Below are positions 9,078 to 18,947 of a stretch of 64,000 bases of DNA, one piece after another. Source of the DNA: Flavobacterium ammoniigenes (GTDB taxonomy: Bacteria > Bacteroidota > Bacteroidia > Flavobacteriales > Flavobacteriaceae). Location of the stretch: assembly GCF_020886055.1 (NCBI RefSeq), contig NZ_AP025184.1, positions 1,612,001-1,676,000 of the forward strand. Reading direction: 5' to 3'. The notes beneath the pieces were generated by a model, which saw only the letters and a list, made by a program, of their open reading frames with translations, did no database searches and was not told the origin of the DNA. Numbering within the stretch: position 1 is the stretch's first letter; the number at the start of each line of letters is the position of its first letter. Both the position numbers and the translations under genes were made by a program.

Positions 9078-10403
9078 TTACAAGAACTCTCCGTGTTGAG
9101 TAATATCTAACCCTAATTCTTCTTTGTCTTCACTAACTCTTAATGGAGTAATTTTGTTTACAATGAAGAACAATGCATACGATGCAGAGAAAGCAAATAT
9201 TGATACTAATACTAAGGCTTTTAATTGGATTAAAAACAAAGTGGCATCTCCAAAGATTAAACCTTGGTTATCACCTACAATTGGATTAACTGCATTAGAT
9301 GCAAAAACACCAGTTAATAACATTCCTGTCATTCCACCAACACCGTGACAAGCAAATACATCTAAAGCATCGTCAATTTTTCCTTTAGGGAATTTCATTA
9401 CCATAAAGTTACTCACGATACTAGCAATTATACCGATGGTAATTGCATGAGGAATACTTACAAATCCTGCAGCAGGAGTAATAGCAACTAATCCAACCAC
9501 TGCACCGATACAAGCACCCATTGCAGATAATTTATGACCTAAAATTTTATCCAAGAATACCCAAGCCATGGCAGCAGCGGCAGCAGCTACAGTAGTTGTT
9601 CCTAATGCTTGAGCAGCAAGTCCATTTGCTCCAACAGCAGATCCTGCATTGAAACCAAACCAACCAAACCACAATAAACCAGTTCCTAATAATACATAAG
9701 TAATACGAGCAGGATTTACTTTTTGAACTTTTCTTTTTCCTAAGAAAATTGCTCCAGCTAAAGCAGCCCAACCCGCACTCATGTGTACTACAGTTCCACC
9801 AGCAAAGTCAAGTACTCCCATTTTGAAGAACAATCCGTCTGGATGCCAAGTCATATGACATAAAGGGGCATAGATTACCAATATGAATAACACCATGAAT
9901 AATAAGTAAGCCCAGAAACGAATACGTTCTGCAAAAGCTCCTGTAATTAAAGCAGGTGTAATGATTGCAAATTTAGCTTGAAAGAAAGCAAATAAAAGTA
10001 ATGGAATTGTTGGGGCTAATTCCCAAGCAGTGTTAGCACTTACTCCATTAAATAGAAAATTAGATGATGGATCTCCAATGATACCACCAATTGATGGTCC
10101 GAAACACAATCCAAAACCAACTACTACCCATAATACAGTTACGATTACCATAGCCATAAAACTTTGTAGCATCGTACTAATTACATTTTTCTTTCCTACC
10201 ATACCGCCGTAGAAAAAACCTAAAGCTGGAGTCATAATTAAAACTAAAGCAGAAGCAACAATCATCCAGGCTGTGTCTCCAGTATCTAATTTTAATTCAA
10301 CAATATGAGCTCCTAGTTTTGCTGATTCAACAACAAAATAATTTGAGAAAAAAGTAAGTCCCAAAACAGTGATTAGAATCACACTTAAAACAATTTTACG
10401 CAT
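9078..10403 (-). CDS. amt: Ammonium transporter (Amt/MEP/Rh family)
   Basis: An inner-membrane ammonium channel of 441 residues. A signal-like first segment is followed by family motifs: DTAWMIVASALVLIMTPALGFFYGG at the start of the core, AGGTVVHMSAGWAALAGA with one conserved pore His, WFGWFGFNAGS, and DVFACHGVGGMTGMLLTG with the second pore His. The C-terminal tail (from about 420) fits the cytosolic gating tail. The usual partner, a P-II gene (glnB/glnK), is not next to it here. The 5' region carries a large inverted repeat followed by a T run, possibly an attenuator (separate entry). The upstream amidohydrolase genes end at their own terminator, so amt is probably a single-gene unit. Confidence 0.96.
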   Translation of the reverse strand: MRKIVLSVILITVLGLTFFSNYFVVESAKLGAHIVELKLDTGDTAWMIVASALVLIMTPALGFFYGGMVGKKNVISTMLQSFMAMVIVTVLWVVVGFGLCFGPSIGGIIGDPSSNFLFNGVSANTAWELAPTIPLLLFAFFQAKFAIITPALITGAFAERIRFWAYLLFMVLFILVIYAPLCHMTWHPDGLFFKMGVLDFAGGTVVHMSAGWAALAGAIFLGKRKVQKVNPARITYVLLGTGLLWFGWFGFNAGSAVGANGLAAQALGTTTVAAAAAAMAWVFLDKILGHKLSAMGACIGAVVGLVAITPAAGFVSIPHAITIGIIASIVSNFMVMKFPKGKIDDALDVFACHGVGGMTGMLLTGVFASNAVNPIVGDNQGLIFGDATLFLIQLKALVLVSIFAFSASYALFFIVNKITPLRVSEDKEELGLDITQHGEFL

Positions 10404-10456
10404 AACTATTATTTTTAAATTTTTGATAAAAGTATAAAAATATCATATTGACCCAT

Positions 10457-10506
10457 AAAAAAGCAGGGGGTAATTGTTCATTTTTATCAAATAATTAAAT
10501 TACCCC
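10457..10506 (-). promoter_or_regulatory. Inverted repeat with T run upstream of amt, possible attenuator or operator
   Basis: Read on the minus strand, GGGGTAATT (10506-10498) is followed 22 bases later by AATTACCCC (10475-10467) and then, after four bases, by six T (10462-10457). The structure is 53 bases before the amt ATG and points in the same direction. It resembles a terminator placed in a leader, or a dyad operator. No clear TAnnTTTG box for amt was found on this strand. Confidence 0.4.
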
Positions 10507-10611
10507 TATAAATTTTTAGGGTTTGACGTAATTTAACATTGATATTTTGAATTTGATAATCCTAAAAACACTTTTTATTTAGATTAAATGGTGTTTTAGG
10601 TAGTAATGGAA

Positions 10612-10650
10612 TAAAAAAAAGGCCAATTTGCTAATGCAATTGGCCTTTTT
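10612..10650 (-). terminator. Terminator of the amidohydrolase pair
   Basis: GGCCAATT (10621-10628) pairs with AATTGGCC (10638-10645), with an A run on the left and a T run on the right. It lies just past the end of the minus-strand amidohydrolase genes. Confidence 0.88.
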
Positions 10651-10669
10651 GATATACTGCTTTGAAAAC

Positions 10670-11971
10670 TTAGTTCTGATTAAACTTTGATTTATAACGA
10701 GCATTTAATTTAGTTTGGTGCGTTTCTAAACTAATGGTTCTTCCTTGAATAAAAGCATTACTCAATTTATTTGTTCGCATATCTAGTGCATCACCTTCAG
10801 AAATAAACAAAGTAGCATCTTTACCGACTTCAAGAGTTCCGCAGAAACTATCAATACCCAATATTTTTGCTGTATTTGAAGTAATAAGTTGCAATGCCTG
10901 TTCTTTCTCTAAACCGTAAGCTGCACATGTTCCAGCTAAAAAAGGAAGATTACGAGTTTCCATTCTTTCATGTGCACCACTATTTTCTAATCCTACTAAA
11001 ACGCCTTGATCAGTTAATAGTTTGGCAAGTTTAAAAGGCAAATCTATATCGTCATCATCGTTCTCAGGCATATCATGGACTCTCTTTAATAGTACTCCAA
11101 TATGGTTTTCTTTTAAAAAACTTCCAATTTTGTATGCTTCATATCCTCCTACAATAGCAATTTTAGTAATACCATTGCTCTTTGCAAGTTCAACCGCATC
11201 AATCATTTGCTTCTCTTCATTGGCGTGAATAAACAAAGTTTGTTCTCCTAGAAATAGTCCTTTAGTAGCTTCTAAAATTAAATTACGTTCTTTGGCTACA
11301 GTTGTATTGTACACTTTTGCATTTTGAAAAAAGGAATTAATTTCAGCAATTTCTTTGGTATACTCTTTATTCGCTTCAATAGAACCAGGTTCAAACCAAG
11401 AACCGCTTCTTTTGAAACTTGAAGGGAATTCCATGTGTATACCATCATTTTCTTTAACAACAGCATCATTCCAATGCCATGCATCTAATTGAACTATAGA
11501 AGAGGTTCCAGAAATTAATCCGCCTCTTGGAGTAATTTGTGCCATTAAAACACCATTTGGTCTTACTGTTTCGACAACCTTTGAATCGGCAGTATAAGCA
11601 ATCAAACTGCGAACATGTGGATTGAATGTTCCAATTTCTGATTCGTCATCAGAAGATTTTACCGCATCGATTTCAACTAATCCTAAAGTAGAATTAGGTG
11701 CTATAAAGCCTGGGTAAATTTCTTTCCCAGCGGCATCAATAATGGTTTCGTAGTTGGCTTTATCTACATTATTAGCAGAAGTTACTACATCAATTTTACC
11801 GTTTTTGAAACCAATGGCACTATTCTCCAAAACAGATCCATTTCCTAAATGCGCTTTGGCATTCAGAATTAAAATTGATTTTTGTTGTTTAGGTGCTGGA
11901 GTCTGTTGTGCTTTACTAACTAATGATATTCCGAATACCAATGTTAAAAGAACTATTTTTTTATGTATCAT
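10670..11971 (-). CDS. Exported amidohydrolase-family protein lacking the metal-binding HxH (probable pseudoenzyme)
   Basis: A 433-residue protein with a signal peptide (MIHKKIVLLTLVFGISLVSKAQ) and an overall amidohydrolase layout: an N-terminal beta-sandwich start (ILILNAKAHLGNGS), the IYPGFIAPNSTLG position where active members have GxxDxHxH, a C-terminal ITSNTAKILGID segment and the closing GTLEVGKDATLFIS. The two metal-binding histidines are replaced, and the region that normally carries the metal-binding aspartate reads LENSGAHE, so hydrolase activity is doubtful. It begins 33 bases after the end of a 995-residue amidohydrolase on the same strand, and the two are probably co-transcribed. 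A structural or regulatory subunit for the larger protein is plausible, but this is inference. Confidence 0.8.
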   Translation of the reverse strand: MIHKKIVLLTLVFGISLVSKAQQTPAPKQQKSILILNAKAHLGNGSVLENSAIGFKNGKIDVVTSANNVDKANYETIIDAAGKEIYPGFIAPNSTLGLVEIDAVKSSDDESEIGTFNPHVRSLIAYTADSKVVETVRPNGVLMAQITPRGGLISGTSSIVQLDAWHWNDAVVKENDGIHMEFPSSFKRSGSWFEPGSIEANKEYTKEIAEINSFFQNAKVYNTTVAKERNLILEATKGLFLGEQTLFIHANEEKQMIDAVELAKSNGITKIAIVGGYEAYKIGSFLKENHIGVLLKRVHDMPENDDDDIDLPFKLAKLLTDQGVLVGLENSGAHERMETRNLPFLAGTCAAYGLEKEQALQLITSNTAKILGIDSFCGTLEVGKDATLFISEGDALDMRTNKLSNAFIQGRTISLETHQTKLNARYKSKFNQN

Positions 11972-12004
11972 AATTATTCTAATTTATTTATTGAAAAGTA
12001 AACC

Positions 12005-14992
12005 TTAATACTCAAGAGAATCACAGTGGTATTCTGTTCGTTCCGCTTTTTTAGGTTCTTGCGTAATCATTCCTTTGTTTTTTTCTTCCAATAATTGTCC
12101 GATTAAAACATTTCGTTCTTTAGCAATTGCTTTTCTTTGTTCTTCATCCCTTTGGATGTCAAAGTAAACTACTCCTTCAATGATCGTTTTTTCAGCTTTA
12201 GCATAAATTGATAATGGATTGGTGTTCCAAAGAACAACATCAGCATCTTTTCCTACTTTAATACTTCCCACTTTATCATCAAGATGTAATAATTTAGCAG
12301 GATTTAACGTGACAAATTTCCAAGCTTCCTCTTCAGAAATATTTCCGTATTTCACCGCTTTAGCAGCTTCTTGGTTCAAACGTCTAGACATTTCGGCATC
12401 ATCAGAATTATAGGCCACTATAATTCCTTTGTTGTGCATAATTGGTCCATTAAAAGGAATTGCATCGTTTACTTCAAATTTGTAAGCCCACCAGTCTGAG
12501 AATGTAGAAGCTCCTACACCGTGTTCTTTCATTTTATCAGCTACTTTGTAACCTTCTAAGATATGAGTAAATGTATTGACTCTGAAATTGAATTTTTCAG
12601 CAACATTCATCATCATCAAGATTTCAGATTGTACATAGGAGTGACACGAAATAAATCGCTCTTTATTGATAATTTCAGCAATAGTTTGTAGTTCTAAATC
12701 TACTCTAGGTGCTTTCCCTTTTTTAGTAGTATTGTAGGTTTTCCAAGCTAAGTCGTATTCTTTTGCTCTTTGGAAATAATCGGTAAAAACTTGTTCAACA
12801 CCCATTCTTGTTTGTGGAAAACGAGTAGGGTTAACATTGGCCCAATTGGATTGTTTTACATTTTCACCTAAAGCAAATTTGATAAACTTAGGTTGGTTTT
12901 TATATAACATTTCTTCTGGTGAACGTCCCCATTTCCATTTTACAATTGCCGAACGACCTCCGATAGGATTCGCTGAGCCATGTAATAATTGCGAAATAGT
13001 AACGCCTCCCGCTAGATCTCTATAAATATTAGGATCTTCAGAGTTTACAACATCCTGAATGGTTACCTCGGCACTTGAATTATGTCCGCCTTCGTTAACC
13101 CCTTTAGAAATAGCGATATGTGAATGTTCATCAATAATACCACTGGTAAGGTGTTTTCCTTTGGCATCAATTACAGTTGCTGTCGGGTCTGAAAGATTTT
13201 TCCCAACTGCAGCAATTTTTCCGTCTTTAATTAATACGTCTGTATTTTCTAAAATTCCTTCTTTTTCATTTGTCCAAATAGTAGCATTTATGAATAATAA
13301 AGTTTGAGCAGTTAGTTTTTCTTGGTTACCAAAAGCTACATTAGGATAAGTAACAGGTTGTAGAGGATTTATTTTCTCTTCTTTTTTTGTATCAGCTTCT
13401 GCTTTAAAGTCAGAAGTTTTAGTGGCAGACCAGTTGACTTCTTTTCCATCTTTAACAATAGCTTTTCCAGCTAAATTGGAAGTATTACCTAGGTAAGTAC
13501 TTAATCTGGTAAAATTCGTTTTCAACGAATCAGCTGGTTTGATTACCGTAGTTAACCATTGGTTAGCAATAGTAATTTTAGAATTCAGCTTTTTATTGTC
13601 AACTGAAGTGATATCCGATTTTGGACTGGCAACATCACCACTAATTTTCCATTTGTAGGTTTCATTATTAATGACTAAGTCATAATTCCCACGAATGTCT
13701 CTTGTTGACATATCATTTACAACATAACGACTTCCTTGTACCCAGTTTTCATGTAAAACTGTTTTTTTGTCAAAATAATCACCTGAGGTAATAATGAAAT
13801 TGGCTTGACTTCCAGCTGTTAATGATCCAATTTCTTTACTTTTTCCTAAAATAGAGGCTGGAATTGTAGTTAAAGCTTCTAATGCTTTTGTACTATCAAA
13901 ACCATACTGGATAGCTTTCAATAAATTAGTTTTGAAACTATCCATTTTTTTCAAATTGTCAGTTGTTAAAGCAAATACCACTCCGTTGTCAGCTAATACT
14001 TTCAAGTTGGAAGGTGCTTGATTCCAAAAACGGAAATCCTTTAACTCCATTTGGTTGGCTTGGATGGGATCAGAAACATCATAAGCTTCTGGGAAATTGA
14101 TCGGAATAATAAATTTAGAATTGGTGTTTTTAATTTCATCTATTCGTTCAAATTCATTTCCACTTCCTTTCATCAGGTAGGTAAGTCCAAATTCTTTTGC
14201 GATTTTTGAAGCTCTTAAACTATTTAATTTATCATCTGTTGTAAACAGTTGTACTAAATTTTGATTGGCTATCAAAGCCTCTAATGACTGGTCTTTGGTT
14301 TCTGAATTTCCTTTTTTGTACCAATCCATGTCATAATACATTTGGCGAACTAGCGCCATCATTCCCATTAAAGAACTTGGATATGCTTGAGCAGTTAGAG
14401 CGCTTCTTGTAAAAGCGAAGTGATTGGTAATTTTATTGGATAGTAAACGTTTGCTTCCATCAAAATTATTTAAAGCTACTAAAGTTCCAGTACCTCTAGC
14501 AATTCCGTCTTGTACATGAGTTCCAACTACCCCAAAACCCGCTTTCAAAAATTCTTCAGCTTTAGCATTATCGTATTTGAAATTTTCATAGGCATTAATT
14601 TCAGAACGAATATTTTCATTCCAATAATAACCTGCACGCTTGGTATCATACAATTGACCTCTTGACATTGGCCCACTACTTTTTGGTTTTTCAATACCAA
14701 AACTCGTGTAAAGATCGATAAATGAAGGGTAAATTGTTTTTCCTTCCAAATTGACCACAATGGTATTTTTTGGAATTGCAATTGTTGTTCCAACGCTTAT
14801 CACTTTGCCATTTTGAATGAGTAAAGTTCCTTTTTTAATAATTTGATTAGGAGTTACATAAATGGTAGCATTAGTAAATGCAGTGAAATTTTGATTCCTG
14901 TTTTGTACCGTTTCATTATTTGGGAAATAATCTTGTGCGTGTACTTTTGGAATTAAAACTAACAAAAAGAGTAGTAATAGATTTTTTTTCAT
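12005..14992 (-). CDS. Exported two-module amidohydrolase-family protein
   Basis: A 995-residue secreted protein with a signal peptide cut near VHAQ (residue 20). It holds two amidohydrolase-like modules in series. The first (about 30-450) is degenerate: the HxH site reads IDLYTSFG, although an ALTTDN segment and the closing GSLTAGSQANFIITSGD remain. The second (about 565-970) looks intact: EHSH (His623, His625), CHSYVQSE, FTHILEG and a VAYNSDDAE aspartate, then a closing GSIKVGKDADVVLWN. Active relatives hydrolyse cyclic amides or peptides with a metal centre; the substrate here is unknown. The downstream partner is a third, degenerate module. The 194 bases between this gene and yifB are AT-rich and hold both promoters. 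Confidence 0.85.
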   Translation of the reverse strand: MKKNLLLLFLLVLIPKVHAQDYFPNNETVQNRNQNFTAFTNATIYVTPNQIIKKGTLLIQNGKVISVGTTIAIPKNTIVVNLEGKTIYPSFIDLYTSFGIEKPKSSGPMSRGQLYDTKRAGYYWNENIRSEINAYENFKYDNAKAEEFLKAGFGVVGTHVQDGIARGTGTLVALNNFDGSKRLLSNKITNHFAFTRSALTAQAYPSSLMGMMALVRQMYYDMDWYKKGNSETKDQSLEALIANQNLVQLFTTDDKLNSLRASKIAKEFGLTYLMKGSGNEFERIDEIKNTNSKFIIPINFPEAYDVSDPIQANQMELKDFRFWNQAPSNLKVLADNGVVFALTTDNLKKMDSFKTNLLKAIQYGFDSTKALEALTTIPASILGKSKEIGSLTAGSQANFIITSGDYFDKKTVLHENWVQGSRYVVNDMSTRDIRGNYDLVINNETYKWKISGDVASPKSDITSVDNKKLNSKITIANQWLTTVIKPADSLKTNFTRLSTYLGNTSNLAGKAIVKDGKEVNWSATKTSDFKAEADTKKEEKINPLQPVTYPNVAFGNQEKLTAQTLLFINATIWTNEKEGILENTDVLIKDGKIAAVGKNLSDPTATVIDAKGKHLTSGIIDEHSHIAISKGVNEGGHNSSAEVTIQDVVNSEDPNIYRDLAGGVTISQLLHGSANPIGGRSAIVKWKWGRSPEEMLYKNQPKFIKFALGENVKQSNWANVNPTRFPQTRMGVEQVFTDYFQRAKEYDLAWKTYNTTKKGKAPRVDLELQTIAEIINKERFISCHSYVQSEILMMMNVAEKFNFRVNTFTHILEGYKVADKMKEHGVGASTFSDWWAYKFEVNDAIPFNGPIMHNKGIIVAYNSDDAEMSRRLNQEAAKAVKYGNISEEEAWKFVTLNPAKLLHLDDKVGSIKVGKDADVVLWNTNPLSIYAKAEKTIIEGVVYFDIQRDEEQRKAIAKERNVLIGQLLEEKNKGMITQEPKKAERTEYHCDSLEY

Positions 14993-15186
14993 AATTCAGA
15001 TTTTAATAATTGTTAAATATATATAATTTTTTAGTTAGCTGATTTATATTTAAGAATTTAACATTTGTTTGAATTCCAATCACCTAATTATAATTTTAAA
15101 TTATCAGTAAATTTTAATATATAAGTTTATTTTTATTGTCTTGGTGTGGAAATTTTGTATAATTTTAGAAAAAAAGATGCCCCCAT

Positions 15187-16722
15187 ATGTTGACAAAAGT
15201 TTTTGGCAGTGCTGTTTTTGGTGTTGAAGCAACAACAATTACGGTAGAAGTAAATATTGATAAAGGTATTGGTTATCATTTGGTTGGATTACCTGATAAT
15301 GCCATCAAGGAAAGTAGTTATAGAATTGCTGCAGCCTTAAAAAATAATGGTTATACACTTCCAGGCAAGAAAATCACTATCAATATGGCGCCCGCCGATT
15401 TGCGTAAAGAAGGTTCAGCTTACGATCTGACTTTGGCTATAGGAATATTAATTGCCTCGTCTCAGATTAAAGGAGACGAAATTGAACGTTACATTATAAT
15501 GGGGGAACTTTCCTTAGACGGAAGTTTACAACCTATTCGTGGTGCTTTGCCTATAGCGATTAAAGCTAAAGAAGAAGGGTTTAAAGGGTTCTTTTTACCA
15601 AAACAAAATGTAAATGAAGCTGCCATTGTTTCCGATTTAGAGGTTTACGGTGTAACAAATATTCAAGAAGTTATTGATTTTTTTGAAGGAAAGGGAACTG
15701 TCGAACCTACTATTATTGACACCAGATCCGAATTTTATCAAACTTTAGATTTTCCCGAATATGACTTTTCAGATGTTAAAGGGCAAGAGGGCATTAAACG
15801 CTGCATGGAAATTGCTGCTGCCGGCGGTCATAATATTATTTTGATTGGGCCTCCAGGTGCTGGAAAGACCATGTTAGCCAAACGATTACTTAGTATTTTA
15901 CCACCCATGACCTTGCGAGAAGCCTTGGAAACAACCAAAATTCATAGTGTTGCAGGCAAACTGAAAGAAGTTGGTTTGATGCACCAAAGACCTTTTCGTA
16001 GTCCGCATCATACTATTTCAAATGTCGCATTAGTAGGCGGGGGGAGTTATCCGCAACCGGGTGAAATTTCAATGGCGCATAATGGGGTGCTTTTTTTGGA
16101 CGAATTACCAGAATTTAAACGAGATGTTTTAGAGGTTATGCGTCAACCATTAGAAGATAGGGAAGTGACCATTTCTAGAGCCAAATTCACGGTGACCTAT
16201 CCATCTTCATTCATGTTGGTGGCGAGTATGAATCCAAGTCCGAGTGGTTTTTTTAATGATCCAGATGCGCCTCAAGCTAATTCTCCTCATGAAATGCAAC
16301 GTTATATGAATAAAATTTCTGGACCTTTGTTGGATCGGATTGATATTCATATCGAGGTAACAGCTGTTCCGTTCGATAAATTATCCGATGATAGAAAAGC
16401 AGAGAGTAGTGTTGAAATTCGAAAGCGAGTAACCAAAGCTCGTGAGATTCAATCCGTTCGTTTTGGATCGATGCCATTGATCCATTATAATGCACAAATG
16501 AATACCAATCATATTCGGGAGTATTGTGCGCTAGAAGATACTTCTAAATCATTATTAAAAAATGCTATGGAACGTTTGAATCTTTCCGCTCGTGCTTATG
16601 ATCGAATTTTAAAAGTTGCTAGAACTATTGCTGATTTAGAAGCATCAGAAAATGTAAATTCTCATCATATAGCCGAAGCCATACAATACCGAAGTTTGGA
16701 TAGAGAAGGTTGGTTAGGTTAG
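15187..16722 (+). CDS. comM: YifB/ComM-family Mg-chelatase-like AAA+ ATPase
   Basis: A 511-residue AAA+ protein of the YifB/ComM group. Residues 1-180 form the N-terminal ChlI-type domain (start MLTKVFGSAVFGVEA), residues 221-228 are the Walker A GPPGAGKT, a Walker B LFLDELPEF lies near 300, and the C-terminal Mg-chelatase lid ends in YRSLDREGW. In ComM of naturally competent bacteria the protein is a helicase that drives branch migration during uptake recombination. No competence gene is adjacent. The start is ATG 15187; a TTG (15141-15143) and a near-match TAATTTTA (15160-15167) may be the promoter. Its stop overlaps the convergent next gene by four bases. Confidence 0.9.
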   Translation: MLTKVFGSAVFGVEATTITVEVNIDKGIGYHLVGLPDNAIKESSYRIAAALKNNGYTLPGKKITINMAPADLRKEGSAYDLTLAIGILIASSQIKGDEIERYIIMGELSLDGSLQPIRGALPIAIKAKEEGFKGFFLPKQNVNEAAIVSDLEVYGVTNIQEVIDFFEGKGTVEPTIIDTRSEFYQTLDFPEYDFSDVKGQEGIKRCMEIAAAGGHNIILIGPPGAGKTMLAKRLLSILPPMTLREALETTKIHSVAGKLKEVGLMHQRPFRSPHHTISNVALVGGGSYPQPGEISMAHNGVLFLDELPEFKRDVLEVMRQPLEDREVTISRAKFTVTYPSSFMLVASMNPSPSGFFNDPDAPQANSPHEMQRYMNKISGPLLDRIDIHIEVTAVPFDKLSDDRKAESSVEIRKRVTKAREIQSVRFGSMPLIHYNAQMNTNHIREYCALEDTSKSLLKNAMERLNLSARAYDRILKVARTIADLEASENVNSHHIAEAIQYRSLDREGWLG

Positions 16723-17504
16723 TTTTCTTCGGAATCGATTACGATCGCATCATTATTTTCAAACCCTATAATTGAATCGTAAATGGCGTATTGCATCGAC
16801 ATACTGAAAGGAATGGTAAAGAGAACCCCAATACAGAAACCAATCAGCCCAACTAGCGAACCTAGAAACGCTACAAATAAAAGTAGAAATAAGGTTAGAA
16901 ACTTTGTACTGGTTAATTGGATACTTGCCTGTATTGCTTTGATAGCTTTTTGTTTGCCAAATATAATAAGCGGAGTACTTAATACCGTCAATATTCCAAT
17001 ACCAAAAGAAATAATACCGCCAACTACCGGAATTTTAAAATGGGTTAATGCAGTATCAATTCCAGTACTAATACATGTGATGATAAAAGTGGCTACAAAT
17101 AATTCTTTAAAATAAGACCATTGATAGAATGAAAAGAAATGGCGCATTTTAAATTCAACATCTTTTTGGGCGGCATTTGCCATTCTTAAAAAACCCGCAC
17201 TAATTGGGCTAAATACACTATTAATAGCTAATACAAAAATGAATTGATAACCAAGATATTCTTGCTTTAGCATTTTTGATTCCAATTGTTTGATTGTATT
17301 TTCATTTAAATGTTCCACTCCAACAAAACTAATGAGTCCAAAAGCAGCAAGCACCATGAATATAAATCCAAAAATAAGTATAGCAAGTCCTGCATACAAA
17401 GCTATTTTTTTATAATTTTCGTAGGCTTTATTGAATACGTTTTCAAATTGTAGTTCGTATCCATTTGTTAGTAAGTGGGCTATTTTTGTATTGATTGGTT
17501 CCAT
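16719..17504 (-). CDS. Multi-pass membrane protein, function unknown
   Basis: A 261-residue protein with five or six predicted membrane helices (about 33-58, 85-105, 135-155, 163-185, 205-235) and soluble ends. After the N-terminal helix, an amphipathic segment (about 70-85, NENTIKQLESKMLKQE) and a conserved-looking cytoplasmic patch (AAQKDVEFKMRHFFSFYQW) can be seen. It is reminiscent of the DUF975-like or glycerophosphodiesterase membrane-domain families, but I do not recognise it firmly and assign no function. It is convergent with comM, sharing four bases at the stops, and may be co-transcribed with neither neighbour. Confidence 0.7.
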   Translation of the reverse strand: MEPINTKIAHLLTNGYELQFENVFNKAYENYKKIALYAGLAILIFGFIFMVLAAFGLISFVGVEHLNENTIKQLESKMLKQEYLGYQFIFVLAINSVFSPISAGFLRMANAAQKDVEFKMRHFFSFYQWSYFKELFVATFIITCISTGIDTALTHFKIPVVGGIISFGIGILTVLSTPLIIFGKQKAIKAIQASIQLTSTKFLTLFLLLFVAFLGSLVGLIGFCIGVLFTIPFSMSMQYAIYDSIIGFENNDAIVIDSEEN

Positions 17505-17545
17505 AGTAGGGCTAATAATTTGGTAATTACAATATATTTATTCGG

Positions 17546-18874
17546 TTATAACCAATTTAAAATCTTCTTAACGATAGTTAGTTTTCCTTTATAAGGTGCA
17601 TAACGCAATGGCAAATCGATCCAGGTTGCTTTCTTAACAACTGCTTTATGATGCGAAAATATATCAAAACTCAATTGGCCATGATAGGCTCCAATTCCGC
17701 TATGTCCAACACCTCCAAAAGGCAGTTTATTATTTGAAAAATGCACCATGGTATCATTGATACAACCCCCTCCAAAAGAATGTTTTGAGATTATTGTATC
17801 ACAAAAATTATTTCTTTCACTGAAAACATACAAAGCCAGTGGCTTTTCATATTTAGCAATGATGGTATCTATTTCCGATTCGTTATTGTAAGTTACAATT
17901 GGTAACAAAGGACCAAAAATTTCATCCTGCATAATTAAGCTGTCCAAGTTGTTTTCATCGATTAGTGTTGGCGCAAGGTAATTGGTTTCGCTATCGTATT
18001 TTCCTCCAAAAATCACTTTGTCAGATTCCAACATCCCTACTAATCGTGACCAATTTTTAGCATTGATTATTCGAGCATAATCTGGAGAAATTTCTGGATT
18101 ATCTCCATAAGCATGGGTAATCTCTTCTTTTAAATATTGAATAAATTGTGCTTTACTTTTTTGGTGTACCAATATGTAATCGGGAGCAATACAAGTTTGA
18201 CCCGCATTAATAAATTTCCCCCAAACAATTCGTTTCGCCGCAATTTGTAAATTAGCTGTTTCGTCCACAATGCAAGGATTTTTACCTCCTAATTCTAAAG
18301 TTACAGGCGTTAGATGTTGTGCAGCTGCTTTGGCTACAATTTTACCTACTGCCACACTACCAGTAAAGAAAATGTAATCCCAACGTTGTTCCAATAATTG
18401 AGTCGCAACTGAAGCATCACCTTGAATTACTTCAACATGATTGATTGAAAATACTTTAGAGATGATTTTCTGAATGATTGCTGCCGTGTTAGGGGTTAAT
18501 TCAGAAGGTTTTAATAGGACTTGGTTTCCTGCAGCAACAGCTGCAATTAGAGGACAAAGAGCCAATTGAAAAGGATAATTCCAAGGTGAAATAATCAGAA
18601 CTTTACCATAGGGTTCTTTGTAAATATAATCAGAAGAGGGAATGTTAACTACAAAAGGGAATACCCTTTTCGGCTTTGCCCAACGACTTAAATTTTTAAT
18701 GGTGTGTTTTAAATCGGAGATAACATAACTTGTTTCGGTTACTACAGCTTCAAATTCAGGTTTGTTAAAGTCTGCTTTTAAAGCGCTAATAATTTCGTTT
18801 TCATGAACGATTATAGTCTCCAATAAACGAGTTAATAATTCTTTACGGTAACCAATATTTGATTTGTAATTCAT
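17546..18874 (-). CDS. NAD(P)-dependent aldehyde dehydrogenase, class 3 type
   Basis: Oxidises an aldehyde to a carboxylate with NAD(P)+. Visible features are PWNYPFQ (97-103), the cofactor loop FTGSVAVGK, catalytic Glu194 in LELGGKNP, catalytic Cys228 in NAGQTC, and the FGPLLP segment. The lack of the longer N-terminal region and the overall length (442 residues from ATG 18874) fit the class 3 (ALDH3-like) group, which often handles medium- or long-chain fatty aldehydes. The N terminus looks 10-15 residues shorter than relatives I remember; an in-frame stop lies 12 bases upstream of ATG 18874, so no longer start is available. A hydrophobic C-terminal tail may aid membrane contact. Substrate is not determined. 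Confidence 0.9.
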   Translation of the reverse strand: MNYKSNIGYRKELLTRLLETIIVHENEIISALKADFNKPEFEAVVTETSYVISDLKHTIKNLSRWAKPKRVFPFVVNIPSSDYIYKEPYGKVLIISPWNYPFQLALCPLIAAVAAGNQVLLKPSELTPNTAAIIQKIISKVFSINHVEVIQGDASVATQLLEQRWDYIFFTGSVAVGKIVAKAAAQHLTPVTLELGGKNPCIVDETANLQIAAKRIVWGKFINAGQTCIAPDYILVHQKSKAQFIQYLKEEITHAYGDNPEISPDYARIINAKNWSRLVGMLESDKVIFGGKYDSETNYLAPTLIDENNLDSLIMQDEIFGPLLPIVTYNNESEIDTIIAKYEKPLALYVFSERNNFCDTIISKHSFGGGCINDTMVHFSNNKLPFGGVGHSGIGAYHGQLSFDIFSHHKAVVKKATWIDLPLRYAPYKGKLTIVKKILNWL

Positions 18875-18947
18875 AACCAAGATGAGTTAATTTGGTATGC
18901 AATTTAATTTTTAAAATTGAATTAATCAAAAAATTAAAAATTATAAT

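Noticed and set aside
10670..11971. Recent pseudogene
   Set aside because: The frame is intact with a signal peptide and conserved overall layout; the missing metal ligands look like an established trait rather than decay.
18881..18947. Missing N-terminal exon-like piece or frameshift of the aldehyde dehydrogenase
   Set aside because: Upstream sequence is AT-rich with stops; no clear homologous coding in other frames, so the short N terminus is probably real.
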